Assembly: GCF_003967595.1 (NCBI RefSeq)
Contig: NZ_BIFW01000005.1
Span: 1 to 64,000 of the forward strand
DNA from: Companilactobacillus musae
GTDB taxonomy: Bacteria > Bacillota > Bacilli > Lactobacillales > Lactobacillaceae
Reading direction: 5' to 3'
Length of the DNA: 64,000 nucleotides
Position 1 is the first letter of the stretch. Each line of letters opens with the position of its first letter. A program made the translations under genes and the position numbers. Positions 17,476-26,186 of this stretch are shown piece by piece. The notes under the pieces are model-generated. The model was not told the origin of the DNA and searched no databases. It saw only the letters and a list, made by a program, of their open reading frames with translations.

Positions 17476-18135
17476 ATGGAACAACTAATTGAAACAGCAT
17501 CAAAAATGATTGAACCAAATATGACTGTTAGTTTTGGTGGTGGTAGAACTGTTAGCCGGTTGATTAAAACTATTGATACTTCAAAGATATCGGTGGCTAG
17601 TCCTTCAGAACAAACTCGAAATCTTTGTCAATCTTTAAATATACCGATTGTTCCCTTAGAACAAGTTAAGCAATTTGATTTAGCATTCGATGGCTGTGAC
17701 AGTATAGATCATCAATTAAATGTTTTAAAAAGTAATGGGGGGATTCATACTTTTGAGCGTTTATATGCAAATTTATCAAAACGCTACATAATTATGGCTC
17801 CAGAAGCCCGATTTACTGAGAAATTGAACCCTGAAGTGCAATTAACTTTAGAAGTTTTGGACTTAGCGATGCCCCAAATTATTAGCGAGGTAGAAACATT
17901 AGGTGGAAAAGCAGAAATTAGACAATCTCAAAATATGGCTGGGATGGTACGGACACCAAATGGTAATGGATTAATTGATTGTCATTTTGGTAACTGGGAT
18001 AATATCGACACAATAGATTCTAAATTATCACAAATGACTGGCGTATTAGGAACTTCTTATTTTAAAAATGTTGTAACAGACACGCTTTTGGCAACAAATG
18101 ATGATGTAAAACATATTAGGAAAGAAGATTTGTAA
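17476..18135 (+). CDS. Ribose-5-phosphate isomerase A-like protein, divergent
   Basis: A 219-residue RpiA-fold protein. The active-site acids are kept in FDGCDSID (DGADE in canonical RpiA) and the Lys/Glu segment in KSNGGIHTFERL, but the phosphate loop GTGST is replaced by FGGGRTVSR and the KGGGGAL motif is altered. It is therefore probably an aldose/ketose phosphate isomerase for a sugar other than ribose 5-phosphate, or a specialised paralogue. It is 2 bases from the oxidoreductase gene, forming a two-gene operon next to an RpiR regulator. Confidence 0.75.
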   Translation: MEQLIETASKMIEPNMTVSFGGGRTVSRLIKTIDTSKISVASPSEQTRNLCQSLNIPIVPLEQVKQFDLAFDGCDSIDHQLNVLKSNGGIHTFERLYANLSKRYIIMAPEARFTEKLNPEVQLTLEVLDLAMPQIISEVETLGGKAEIRQSQNMAGMVRTPNGNGLIDCHFGNWDNIDTIDSKLSQMTGVLGTSYFKNVVTDTLLATNDDVKHIRKEDL

Positions 18136-18137
18136 TT

Positions 18138-19118
18138 ATGAAAAAATATAATTGGGGAATGATTGGAACTGGCTGGATCGCTCATGAAATGGCAGATGCA
18201 CTAAATGTAGTTAACGGAGAAATATATGGAGTTTCAGACATGAATGCTGAAAAGATGGCTGAATTTTCTCAAGAAAAGAAAATTCAACATCAATTCAATA
18301 ATCCTACAGATATGATCAATGACCCCAATATTGATGTTATCTATATAGCAACACCACATACATATCATTATCAATATATCAAAGAGGCCCTGAATGCAGG
18401 TAAACATGTTTTCTGTGAAAAGGCTATTACGGTTAACGCAAATCAATTTGATGAAGTTCAAACTTTAGCTAAGAAGAAAAACCTTATTTTAACGGAAGGA
18501 TTTACACTATTACATATGCCTCTTTATAGTCAGGTTAAACAGTTGATATCTGAGGGTAAAATAGGTCAAGTTAAATTAGTACAAGTTAATTTTGGTAGTT
18601 TGAAAGACTATGATCCAAAGAATCGGTTCTTCAATAAAGAATTAGCTGGTGGAGCATTGTTAGATATTGGTGGATACGCAACAGCCTTTGCTAGAAGTTT
18701 CTTGGACAAGCAACCAACTAATATTTTAACAACGGTTAAATATTTTGAGACCGGAGTTGATGAACAGTCTGGAATTATTTTAAAAAATGATGATGAACAG
18801 ATGGCAGTTATGGCTTTATCAATGCGTGCTAAGCAACCAAAACGTGGTGTAATATCCGGAACCAAGGGATATATCGAGATTAGCAATTATCCTCGAGCAA
18901 CAGAAGCAGATATTACTTATACAGCTGATGCTCATACTCAAACAACGGATAAGATTGTTGTTGGTGATGATGATAAGGCACTTCAATATGAAGTTATAGA
19001 TATGCAAAGATATATTGATAATGGTCATGATGACGGGCAATTAGAATTATCACACGATGTAGCTCATATTTTGAATGATGTTAGAAATGATTGGGGAATG
19101 AAATATCCGTTTGAATAA
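18138..19118 (+). CDS. Gfo/Idh/MocA-family oxidoreductase
   Basis: A 326-residue NAD(P)-dependent dehydrogenase. The Rossmann motif GMIGTGWIA is at residues 7-15; the catalytic-lysine block HVFCEKAIT is near 90-98, and GGALLDIGGYA near 170. The family oxidises or epimerises sugars, inositols and their derivatives. Co-transcription with an isomerase and proximity to an RpiR gene suggest sugar catabolism; the substrate is unknown. Confidence 0.87.
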   Translation: MKKYNWGMIGTGWIAHEMADALNVVNGEIYGVSDMNAEKMAEFSQEKKIQHQFNNPTDMINDPNIDVIYIATPHTYHYQYIKEALNAGKHVFCEKAITVNANQFDEVQTLAKKKNLILTEGFTLLHMPLYSQVKQLISEGKIGQVKLVQVNFGSLKDYDPKNRFFNKELAGGALLDIGGYATAFARSFLDKQPTNILTTVKYFETGVDEQSGIILKNDDEQMAVMALSMRAKQPKRGVISGTKGYIEISNYPRATEADITYTADAHTQTTDKIVVGDDDKALQYEVIDMQRYIDNGHDDGQLELSHDVAHILNDVRNDWGMKYPFE

Positions 19119-19152
19119 AAAAAACTACGACAAATTTGTCGTAGTTTTTTTA
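19117..19152. terminator. Bidirectional terminator
   Basis: AAAACTACGACAAA and TTTGTCGTAGTTTT form an uninterrupted stem with A- and T-runs on both sides, between convergent genes. Confidence 0.92.
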
Positions 19153-19647
19153 ATAGTGAATATTTTGTACCCATTCATTTGGTCCAACTTTACAATAGGA
19201 TATTCCTCGCGGTAATTGAACTCTTTCATTACTTGCCCATGTACCAGCTGATAGCCGACGTCCTGTATAGGAAAATTCATAGGTTTTATAATTTAATTTC
19301 CAGATATTATGTCCAGTTGAGATAGTAATAGGACGATCAACATTTCGGTTTACTAAAGCAACATCATCAGTACTAACCCATTCATTAGTTGCTACACGAT
19401 AATAGTGATCATTTCCAGAATTTTTACCGATTTTATCAGTAAACCAGTCCGTTTTAGCTTTAAGATTACGTCTATTTATTCGGTTAAAATTATAAGTAAA
19501 ATCATCATTTTGTTCACTTCTAGAGACGACTGGAGTTTTCTTAAAGGTGTGCACAAAACTAACAGCTTTAACTTCAGTTATATTTTGAAAACTGAATAAT
19601 ACTATTGATGATAAGCAAAAGATAATCATTGAATTGCGTTTTTTCAT
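19150..19647 (-). CDS. Secreted SLAP-like cell-wall protein
   Basis: A 165-residue exported protein: signal peptide (1-29, ending EVKA), then two copies of a short motif, YYRVATNEWVSTDDV (near 81-95) and YCKVGPNEWVQNIHY at the C-terminus. The same motif occurs in the NlpC/P60 hydrolase and in the broken gene at 46.5 kb. It resembles the SLAP/SH3-like wall-binding modules of lactobacilli. There is no catalytic domain. Confidence 0.72.
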   Translation of the reverse strand: MKKRNSMIIFCLSSIVLFSFQNITEVKAVSFVHTFKKTPVVSRSEQNDDFTYNFNRINRRNLKAKTDWFTDKIGKNSGNDHYYRVATNEWVSTDDVALVNRNVDRPITISTGHNIWKLNYKTYEFSYTGRRLSAGTWASNERVQLPRGISYCKVGPNEWVQNIHY

Positions 19648-19741
19648 TTCAATATCCCTCGATTTGAATTAAGGAATAATTTTATCACTAAATAATAAAA
19701 AAGCCAGCCCGTTAAGACCAGCATTTCCATAGTGTTTTTAT

Positions 19742-21427
19742 TTATCCAATAGTTGTTAATTTAATTGTATCGTACATCATGTAACCATTATGAACACGTA
19801 ATTTAATAATATTATTTTCATCTACACATGAATCTGAGTCTAACGGAATCTTCCATAAGTGATAACTACCACATTTTAAGGCATTACGATAAACGGCATT
19901 GTCATCTAAAAATGTTTTTTGTCCAAGAGGGTTATCATTCAGACTTATTTCCAATGAGGGATCTCCGTGACCGCGATCATTTTCGTGGTCAGCATTAGTT
20001 TTACTTGCGCCTGCTAAAGCAATGGATAAGGTGAGTGTCTTATTTTGTTTGGGAATAGAATTAAAATGAATTTCCCAAACGCCACGAGTACTTTGGATAC
20101 AATACCAATCTTGATCAGACTGACTTTTGCCAATTTCATAAATTAAGTGAGCTGGAGTAAGTTTTCTCCAAGTGCTGTTACGTAGGTTCGTTGAGAATTG
20201 AAAGGGAACCGTTGTGTGATTGCTAGTTCCAATTTGCCAAAAGACTGTTTCTTTTGGAACTTGCCATTGCATGCTTGGTAGTGTTTGGTCACCAGATTTG
20301 ACGGAAATTTTTGTTGAAAAAGTTCCTACGGTAGATCCTTCTAATGGATAAGCTGAGAGTCTATATTCTCCAGGACGGACGTTTTTCAATGAAAATAATC
20401 CCTGCTCGTTAGTATCAGTGTAATAGATATAGCCGCCAGAGGCTTTATCAAATGTCGTATCTCCTTGACTTAAAATGATTTTCAATTTTATCTTTTCTTT
20501 ATTGGAAAGAGTTAATTTTCCATAGACATTACCGCGAGTGAGCGGATATAAAGGTGTTTGTAGCCAAGAGTATGGCCAATTGGTTTGTTGTTTTTTGGCA
20601 TATTCCTGGGCATCGAGGAGTTTATCTGTACCATCATTGATATAAATACTCCAAGGTCCATACAATTTTTTCCAGCCGGCAGAAATATGAAAATCGCCAG
20701 TTCCCAAATGGGCACCATTTAAATAATTTAGGAGAATACCATCATAGTGAACCATTAATTCTTGTTTCAACGGACCGCTAGGGTAATACTCGGTACTTGC
20801 TGGAACAAACCAAAATCCATATTCAGAACCAAAGAATCCCCAAAAAGGATTATTGGCAAAGAAGTCGGCATAATCGTATTTTGAATAAACTTTAGAATTT
20901 GAAAAACGTTCACCATCAGGCATTTCGTAAGTTTCATCTTGCCAGCGCTTGAATTGATTAGTGTAATTGCTACTAGGTTGTAATCCTATTCTAGAAGTGG
21001 TGTAGCTATTAGGAAAGACTGCTGGATCCAATCTATAGACAGTTCTTAATTCATTGATTGTAAAGGGATGTTCATCATTACTTTTAGCGATAACATAACT
21101 AAATACTTGAGCTTTTTCCGAACGCATTAATAAATGATATTCCAATCTTAATTGACTGTTGTCATCACAAAAGGCAATATGTTTACAAGTATTAGAATCT
21201 TCTATTATTTCTACACGATTATAATTGGGTTCTTTAGATTTTAAATCCTGATGATAATCTAAATAAAATGAATTATGGCGGTCAGGATCAACAACGTTTC
21301 CATCAAGATGTTCAATTAAATTTTTTCCTTTGTAAGACAAAAATTTCGCTTTTCCTTTAGAGTCAAGTGTAAGAGATATTTGATTGTTTTTTAGAGTGTA
21401 TAAATTATCCTTATGTATTAGTAACAA
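19742..21427 (-). CDS. Rhamnogalacturonan lyase-like protein (PL4 type)
   Basis: A 561-residue protein with the three-part PL4 layout: a large N-terminal beta-sandwich (1-~300), a small fibronectin/CNA-B-like domain (about 310-390, with GLFSLKNVRPGEYRLSAYPLEG) and a C-terminal jelly-roll (about 390-561, GYMMYDTIKL). PL4 enzymes cleave the rhamnose-galacturonate backbone of pectin by beta-elimination. There is no signal peptide, so it should act on imported oligosaccharides. A cre-like operator lies at 21461-21474. The GPH transporter gene 1.5 kb upstream on the same strand is a candidate uptake partner. Confidence 0.8.
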   Translation of the reverse strand: MLLIHKDNLYTLKNNQISLTLDSKGKAKFLSYKGKNLIEHLDGNVVDPDRHNSFYLDYHQDLKSKEPNYNRVEIIEDSNTCKHIAFCDDNSQLRLEYHLLMRSEKAQVFSYVIAKSNDEHPFTINELRTVYRLDPAVFPNSYTTSRIGLQPSSNYTNQFKRWQDETYEMPDGERFSNSKVYSKYDYADFFANNPFWGFFGSEYGFWFVPASTEYYPSGPLKQELMVHYDGILLNYLNGAHLGTGDFHISAGWKKLYGPWSIYINDGTDKLLDAQEYAKKQQTNWPYSWLQTPLYPLTRGNVYGKLTLSNKEKIKLKIILSQGDTTFDKASGGYIYYTDTNEQGLFSLKNVRPGEYRLSAYPLEGSTVGTFSTKISVKSGDQTLPSMQWQVPKETVFWQIGTSNHTTVPFQFSTNLRNSTWRKLTPAHLIYEIGKSQSDQDWYCIQSTRGVWEIHFNSIPKQNKTLTLSIALAGASKTNADHENDRGHGDPSLEISLNDNPLGQKTFLDDNAVYRNALKCGSYHLWKIPLDSDSCVDENNIIKLRVHNGYMMYDTIKLTTIG

Positions 21428-21460
21428 ATAATCACGCCTTTCTTAAAGTAATTTCATTCG

Positions 21461-21474
21461 TGTAAGTGCTTGCA
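21461..21474 (-). promoter_or_regulatory. cre-like operator
   Basis: TGTAAGTGCTTGCA is an imperfect palindrome differing at two positions from the CcpA consensus TGWAANCGNTNWCA. It lies 34-47 bases upstream of the lyase start, where carbon-catabolite repression would act. Confidence 0.45.
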
Positions 21475-21575
21475 TAATATATTTAATTCCATTTTTTTAG
21501 GCAATACAATAATGAAATTACAGGAAAAAAGTATTTCTTCTTTAGGCCTATAATAGGTTAACTAAGAAATAAGGA

Positions 21576-22910
21576 TCATTTATTTAAATCATGTTCTTGA
21601 TGCCATGTCTTAATATATTCTAAACGCTGCTTAAATAATCTTTCTTTACCTTGTTCAGTAGGAGAATAATACTGATGACCTAAAACTTCGTCAGGAGCAG
21701 TTTGCATACTAGTTAATTTATCCTCATAATTATGTGCCAATTGATAGTCTTTACCATAACCTAAGTTTTTCATCAGTTTAGTTGGAGCATTTCTGATTTG
21801 CAATGGAACTGGTAAATTACCATATTTTTTTATATCTTTTTCGGCACGTAAAACAGCTTTATAAGTAGCATTTGATTTAGGAGCTACGGATAAATAAATA
21901 ACAGTTTCTACCAAATGAACGTTACATTCAGGCATACCAAGGAATTGACAAGCTTGAAATGCATTAATAGCAACATTCAAAGCGTTGGTATCGGCTAAAC
22001 CAATGTCTTCACTAGCAAATCTAACCAATCGACGGGCAATATAAAGTGGATCTTCGCCACCGTCAAGCATTCTCATTGTCCAATAAATGGCCGAATCGGT
22101 ATCACTATTTCGCATAGATTTATGTAAAGCTGAAATAATATTGTAGTGTTCCTCACCATTTTTATCATAACGTAGGGATTTGGTATTCAGTAATTGGTGA
22201 ATATTATTAGAATCCACTTTGACCACTTTATCTTTAGTTTCTGAATTAATGACCGCCATTTCTAAAGTATTTAAGGCTACACGAGCATCCCCATTTGCGT
22301 AAGCAGCAATTAATTCTAAAGTATCGGATTCGATTTTGACCTTAAGATCTGGAAATGCTTTAGGATTTTTTAGTGTATTTTCTAATAATTGAATTAAGTC
22401 ATCTTTAGTTAGTGATTTAAGAACGAAGACTTTACAGCGTGATAGTAAGGCTGAATTAATTTTAAAAGAAGGATTTTCGGTTGTAGCTCCAATCAAGGTG
22501 ATACTACCTTTTTCGACAAATGGTAAAAAAGCATCTTGCTGAGCTTTATTGAAACGATGTATTTCATCAATGAAGACAATAGTTCTTTGTCCCATTTCAC
22601 GATTAAGTTCAGCTTCTTGCATAACTTTTTTAATATCATTGATACCGCTGGTTACGGCACTAAAAGTAATGAAATTAGCTTTAGTTTTTTTAGCGATGAT
22701 TTCAGCTAAAGTTGTTTTACCAACCCCGGGAGGTCCCCAGAAAATCAATGAAGGGATTTTATCTTGATCAATGATCTCGCGAAGTATTTTTTGATTGCCA
22801 ATTAAGTGTTCTTGACCAACAAACTCCTCTAGTGTCGTAGGGCGAACCCGGTTGGCTAGAGGAGTATTGTCATCGTTACTTTGATTGGCAAATAGTGATT
22901 CTTGTTGCAT
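21576..22910 (-). CDS. rarA: Replication-associated recombination protein A (AAA+ ATPase)
   Basis: A 444-residue AAA+ ATPase of the RarA/MgsA/WRNIP1 family acting at stalled replication forks. Walker A is FWGPPGVGKTTLAE (about 57-70), Walker B VFIDEIHRF, sensor 1 GATTENPSF; the C-terminal tetramerisation region follows. Full length. It lies only 13 bases after the GPH transporter gene, so this housekeeping gene seems to share a transcript with a sugar transporter. Confidence 0.95.
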   Translation of the reverse strand: MQQESLFANQSNDDNTPLANRVRPTTLEEFVGQEHLIGNQKILREIIDQDKIPSLIFWGPPGVGKTTLAEIIAKKTKANFITFSAVTSGINDIKKVMQEAELNREMGQRTIVFIDEIHRFNKAQQDAFLPFVEKGSITLIGATTENPSFKINSALLSRCKVFVLKSLTKDDLIQLLENTLKNPKAFPDLKVKIESDTLELIAAYANGDARVALNTLEMAVINSETKDKVVKVDSNNIHQLLNTKSLRYDKNGEEHYNIISALHKSMRNSDTDSAIYWTMRMLDGGEDPLYIARRLVRFASEDIGLADTNALNVAINAFQACQFLGMPECNVHLVETVIYLSVAPKSNATYKAVLRAEKDIKKYGNLPVPLQIRNAPTKLMKNLGYGKDYQLAHNYEDKLTSMQTAPDEVLGHQYYSPTEQGKERLFKQRLEYIKTWHQEHDLNK

Positions 22911-22923
22911 AATTTGCCTTCTT

Positions 22924-24237
22924 TTATTTAATAGATTCTTGAATTTTCTTTTCGTTGTAACCTAGTAATATCAAAAACATGATGATATAAAGGACTAACG
23001 GAATTAATGCGTAGTTTAAATTGATAGCGGAAATAGTTGTAGCTGACTGGGTTTTATTAGAAACGTAACCTGAAAGTTGTAGTGATTCAGCAGTAATAAG
23101 TCCGCCCAGTCCTAGTCCTAAATTAACGCCAAAATCATCAGTCGATGCTAAGACACCCTCAGCTTGGATACCCATAGAAGTTCCATAGCGAATAGTATCA
23201 GCAATCATGATAGACACTAGTCCAATAATGAAACCTCCACCAATACAATTGATGAAGATACCAGTGAATAGTACTGGTAAGTTTTTGGTATAAGTGGCAA
23301 AGGTAATGATCAGTTGCCCAACAAAAGCAGTGACGATACCTAAAAGCATCGTATTTTTTTTACCAAGTTTGGCCGAAACGAAATAGATAGCTACTACTCC
23401 AATCAAAGCAGTCAAAGTGAAACTATTAGCTAAAGATACGAGGTTCTCGTCGTGGATAATGTATTTGAAATAGTAAATAGTAGTTTGATTTTTTATGGAA
23501 GTAGTTAACCAGTAAAGAAAGATTACGATTGAAATTACGATCCATGGCTTGTTCTGTTTTAACATTTTCCAAACTTCAGAGATAGGTTGATGGTTGATTT
23601 CGTTGTTTGTATAGCGTTCTCTAACATGAAAGAATGTGTTGAGAATAAGAAATAGCGAAATGATCCCGAAGAGAAGAATAGTCCCTAGGAATCCCTTTTG
23701 TTGATTGCCTTTACCAAAGAAGTTTACTAGTGGAATTGTAAAGACAGCTACAATAATTTGAACTGAACTGCCAAAGAATTGTCTGATAACGCCTAAAAGG
23801 GTCGTTTCCTGCTCATTATCCGTCATAGTAGGTAAGATAGAAGTAATAGGTAGGTTTACGGCTGTATAGAAGAATCCAAGGCCTAAATAAGTGACGTAGG
23901 CCCAAAATAATTTCCCGGAATGTGGTAGGAAATTGGGCGTGACAAAAGTGAGAACAGCGAAAATTACATAAGGAAATGAGTACCAAAGAAAGAATGGCCG
24001 ACTTTTCCCCCATCTAGAATGAGTATTGTCGATCATGATTCCAATAATTAAACTTTCAAAGACATCGGCGGTCCTTGCAACAACGAAAAGAATGGCGACT
24101 TCATTCGCAGTTAAACCAAAGACATCTGTATAAAAGAATAATAGGTAGGTAGTCATCATTTGGAAAACCAAATTATCTGCTGCATCACTTAATCCATAAC
24201 TGATTCTCTCAGTTAGTGAAGTTTTCCATTTATTCAA
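22924..24237 (-). CDS. GPH-family (glycoside-pentoside-hexuronide) cation symporter
   Basis: A 437-residue membrane protein with 12 predicted helices. The N-terminal motif RISYGLSDAADNLVFQ and the loop DNTHSRWGKSRPFFLW are characteristic of the GPH family (MelB-like), which imports sugars with Na+ or H+. There is no C-terminal EIIA domain. Given the nearby PL4 lyase, a pectin-derived oligosaccharide is an attractive but unproved substrate. It lies 9 bases after the YagU gene. Confidence 0.88.
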   Translation of the reverse strand: MNKWKTSLTERISYGLSDAADNLVFQMMTTYLLFFYTDVFGLTANEVAILFVVARTADVFESLIIGIMIDNTHSRWGKSRPFFLWYSFPYVIFAVLTFVTPNFLPHSGKLFWAYVTYLGLGFFYTAVNLPITSILPTMTDNEQETTLLGVIRQFFGSSVQIIVAVFTIPLVNFFGKGNQQKGFLGTILLFGIISLFLILNTFFHVRERYTNNEINHQPISEVWKMLKQNKPWIVISIVIFLYWLTTSIKNQTTIYYFKYIIHDENLVSLANSFTLTALIGVVAIYFVSAKLGKKNTMLLGIVTAFVGQLIITFATYTKNLPVLFTGIFINCIGGGFIIGLVSIMIADTIRYGTSMGIQAEGVLASTDDFGVNLGLGLGGLITAESLQLSGYVSNKTQSATTISAINLNYALIPLVLYIIMFLILLGYNEKKIQESIK

Positions 24238-24246
24238 AAGTTACTC

Positions 24247-24759
24247 CTATTTTTGAGTAGTCAAACGACGATAGAGCTCACGTCCGACGATGTCGTTTGT
24301 CCACATCCAAGCGATATGACCGAGAGCTTCTGAAATATGTTCCTCAGTAGGTTGATCTTTGGGAGAAGGGACTGTTTTCATCATAGGCATAATTCCAATA
24401 TGAAAAGCGACCCAAATGGCTAAACCGAAAATAGCACCGGAGCCTTTTCTGATAAAAGGCTTATATTGAGCTAAGACTTCATAGATAATGGCAAATGAAG
24501 TTGAAAAGCCAAAGTGCATTAGAAAACTAGCCCAAGGCATTTGATGTTCAGAATAGGTGTAAGTACCACGAGTAATCTGCTTAGGAATTCCAGCTTGTTC
24601 CATCAATGTTTGAGGTGGGTTAACGGCATCACGAGCAGGTGTACGAGGAGGTAGGATATTTTCCCAGCCTAATTTTACAAAACCTGAGAATATTCCAGCT
24701 GCTGTACCGGCGATAATGGCAGCCTTCAAATCGACTTTTTGATCTTTGGTTAGTTTCAT
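24247..24759 (-). CDS. YagU family (DUF1440) inner-membrane protein
   Basis: A 170-residue protein with about three membrane segments. The sequence AGTAAGIFSGFVKLGWENILPPRTPAR is typical of YagU, linked in E. coli to acid resistance. It heads the YagU-GPH-rarA operon. The SD is weak on the minus strand (GAGGCTATTA). Confidence 0.8.
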   Translation of the reverse strand: MKLTKDQKVDLKAAIIAGTAAGIFSGFVKLGWENILPPRTPARDAVNPPQTLMEQAGIPKQITRGTYTYSEHQMPWASFLMHFGFSTSFAIIYEVLAQYKPFIRKGSGAIFGLAIWVAFHIGIMPMMKTVPSPKDQPTEEHISEALGHIAWMWTNDIVGRELYRRLTTQK

Positions 24760-24889
24760 ATTAATAGCCTCACTTTATAATCATTTTAATTAAAGTATAA
24801 ATCAGCTGAATTTCTAATTCAGGTAATTAGTCTTATAGCGCTAAGATATTTTGACGAAATCCTTAGTTGGAAAGAGAGAGGTCACAATT

Positions 24890-24980
24890 TCTTCATATAT
24901 TGTTATAAATTAATTCTTAGTTTGGCAACTGTATATTCATAAATTCCCGTTATTATTTAAGCATAGTCAAATAACAAAGA
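24890..24980 (+). promoter_or_regulatory. Conserved upstream block of RNA locus B
   Basis: This block matches the block before locus C almost throughout (GTATATTCATAAATTC, then CGTTATTATTTAA, then CATAGTCAAATAACAAAGAG) and partly the one before locus A. It is the best candidate for the shared promoter. Confidence 0.5.
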
Positions 24981-25362
24981 GCAAAAGCAATATTAATTGT
25001 TAGTCAACTCTTTACTAGATGATTATTAAAACATGAATAACTCTTATAAATAGAAATATATCTCCCCCCTTAAAGATATAGAATTAATTTAATTTGAAAG
25101 AAGTGACCGGATGAAATTGGAGACCCCTCGTAACTATTAGTTTCTTAAATAACTCACTTTACACATGAATAGAAATAAACCCCTATATAAATACTCTATT
25201 TTTAAAAAGTTTAATCCCCTTAAAAAACACATAGATAGAAAAACTTTAAATATCTCCCCCTTTAAGATATAAAGTTAATTTCCTAAAAACAATTAGATAT
25301 TTATTCCCCCTAATAAATATCAAAAACAGAAAAGACCTGCCGCTGGCAGGCCTTTTCTGTTC
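24960..25362 (+). ncRNA. C-rich-loop small RNA, locus B
   Basis: It has three hairpins with C-rich loops: TATATCT/AGATATA at 25057-25080 around CCCCCCTTAA; AACTTT + ATATCT paired with AGATAT + AAAGTT at 25242-25276 around CCCCCTTTA; and a perfect 10-bp stem GATATTTATT/AATAAATATC at 25296-25321 around CCCCCT. Further C-runs lie at 25190 and 25215. The terminator-like end pairs ACAGAAAAG and CCTGCC with their complements at 25326-25360, but its U-tail is weak. In the middle GAAAGAAGTGACCGG precedes an ATG with nine codons (25111-25140). Locus B looks like two fused units. Confidence 0.62.
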
Positions 25363-25393
25363 TAGATCGAAGTATGTTACAGGGAAGGTGAAA

Positions 25394-25704
25394 TATGTCG
25401 TCTTCCGCAACAAAGAAATTTCGGCCTTCTACTAACCTTACTACGTGAACCCATTTTCTTTGTTGCTCCGGACTAGTGTTTTGCTCTTTTGATCAGTTAA
25501 TTTTTAATTCAGTAGATAAAAGGGGAAAACAGGTTTTATTAAGTATGCAAGGAGATGTAAATGTACTTGTATTTCTTGATGGATATCATTCTTCTTTTGG
25601 TTAAAAGGTTCAAGGTCAGTATTTGAGATAATGCGAACTTCATTAGCTCAAATCTGTGCCCACCACGTTCCAGCATCCACAGAGATTTTGCGGACGACGG
25701 CATA
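25394..25704. repeat. Composite palindromic element M1 (degenerate copy)
   Basis: The left unit (25394-25478) has AACAAAGAAA/TTTCTTTGTT arms but has lost the conserved core. The right unit (about 25605-25704, reverse orientation) keeps the core (reverse complement GGAACGTGGTGGGCAC) and the end CGGACGACGGCAT, but has lost one arm. The ends TATGTCGTCTTCCGCAA and TTTTGCGGACGACGGCATA are inverted copies. See M2 and M3 for intact copies. Confidence 0.7.
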
Positions 25705-25750
25705 CTTAAAAACACCCAGTTGGTATACGCATCCTTAAAAGAATCAATTT

Positions 25751-25843
25751 TTCTTCACATTTAATTGTTAAATAATTCGCAGTTTCTAAATCGTATATTC
25801 ATAAATTCTCGTTATTATTTAAACATAGTCAAATAACAAAGAG
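25751..25843 (+). promoter_or_regulatory. Conserved upstream block of RNA locus C
   Basis: Near copy of the block at 24890-24980, ending in CAAAGAG directly before GTGACC and a short reading frame. Confidence 0.5.
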
Positions 25844-26075
25844 GTGACCAAATGAACAAACAAGTTCCTCATGAAAGAACCAATTAAATTTATAACTAAA
25901 ATTAAAATTAATAATCCTTTTTATTTAATCCCCCCTATAAATTACAAATAGATTTTTTTAAAAATATATCTCCTCCCCCCCTGATATATAAGAAAATTTT
26001 AAACAGAAAGAAGTTAAAGTCTATGAAAAATAATTTAAATACAAAAAGAGCTAGCCATTCGGCTAGCTCTTTTAC
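25800..26075 (+). ncRNA. C-rich-loop small RNA, locus C
   Basis: It carries a six-C run at 25930-25935 and a hairpin ATATATC (25964-25970) / GATATAT (25983-25989) whose loop is TCCTCCCCCCCT, containing a CCTCC anti-SD-like sequence. Near the 5' end AGAGGTG is followed by an ATG with 11 codons (25852-25887). GAAAGAAG (26006-26013) precedes another short frame, as in locus A. It ends in AAAAGAGCTAGCC/GGCTAGCTCTTTT (26044-26073), a terminator working on both strands that also serves the convergent opp operon. Confidence 0.62.
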
Positions 26076-26186
26076 TTTTTATAAAATAATATTTGTTTGG
26101 TATTGGATTTGAATCGTATTTTATAGGATTTGAAATTTGTCAGATACATAACGTTTGATGTCTGCACTCATCAAATTATTAGTTAT

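Larger units (their letters stand above)
24760..26186. other. 1.4-kb region without protein genes: RNA loci B and C and repeat element M1
   Basis: This stretch between the YagU and opp operons holds no credible protein gene. It contains RNA locus B (24960-25362), composite palindromic element M1 (25394-25704) and RNA locus C (25800-26075), each described separately. The remainder is AT-rich spacer. Confidence 0.75.

Noticed and set aside
19695-19740. Possible terminator downstream of the PL4 gene with CCAGC/CCAG segments
   Set aside because: The GC-rich blocks are in direct, not inverted, orientation, so no good stem forms.
25385-25420. GGAAGGTGAAATATG looked like an SD plus start codon
   Set aside because: It lies in the terminal repeat of element M1 and the frame closes quickly without recognisable protein.
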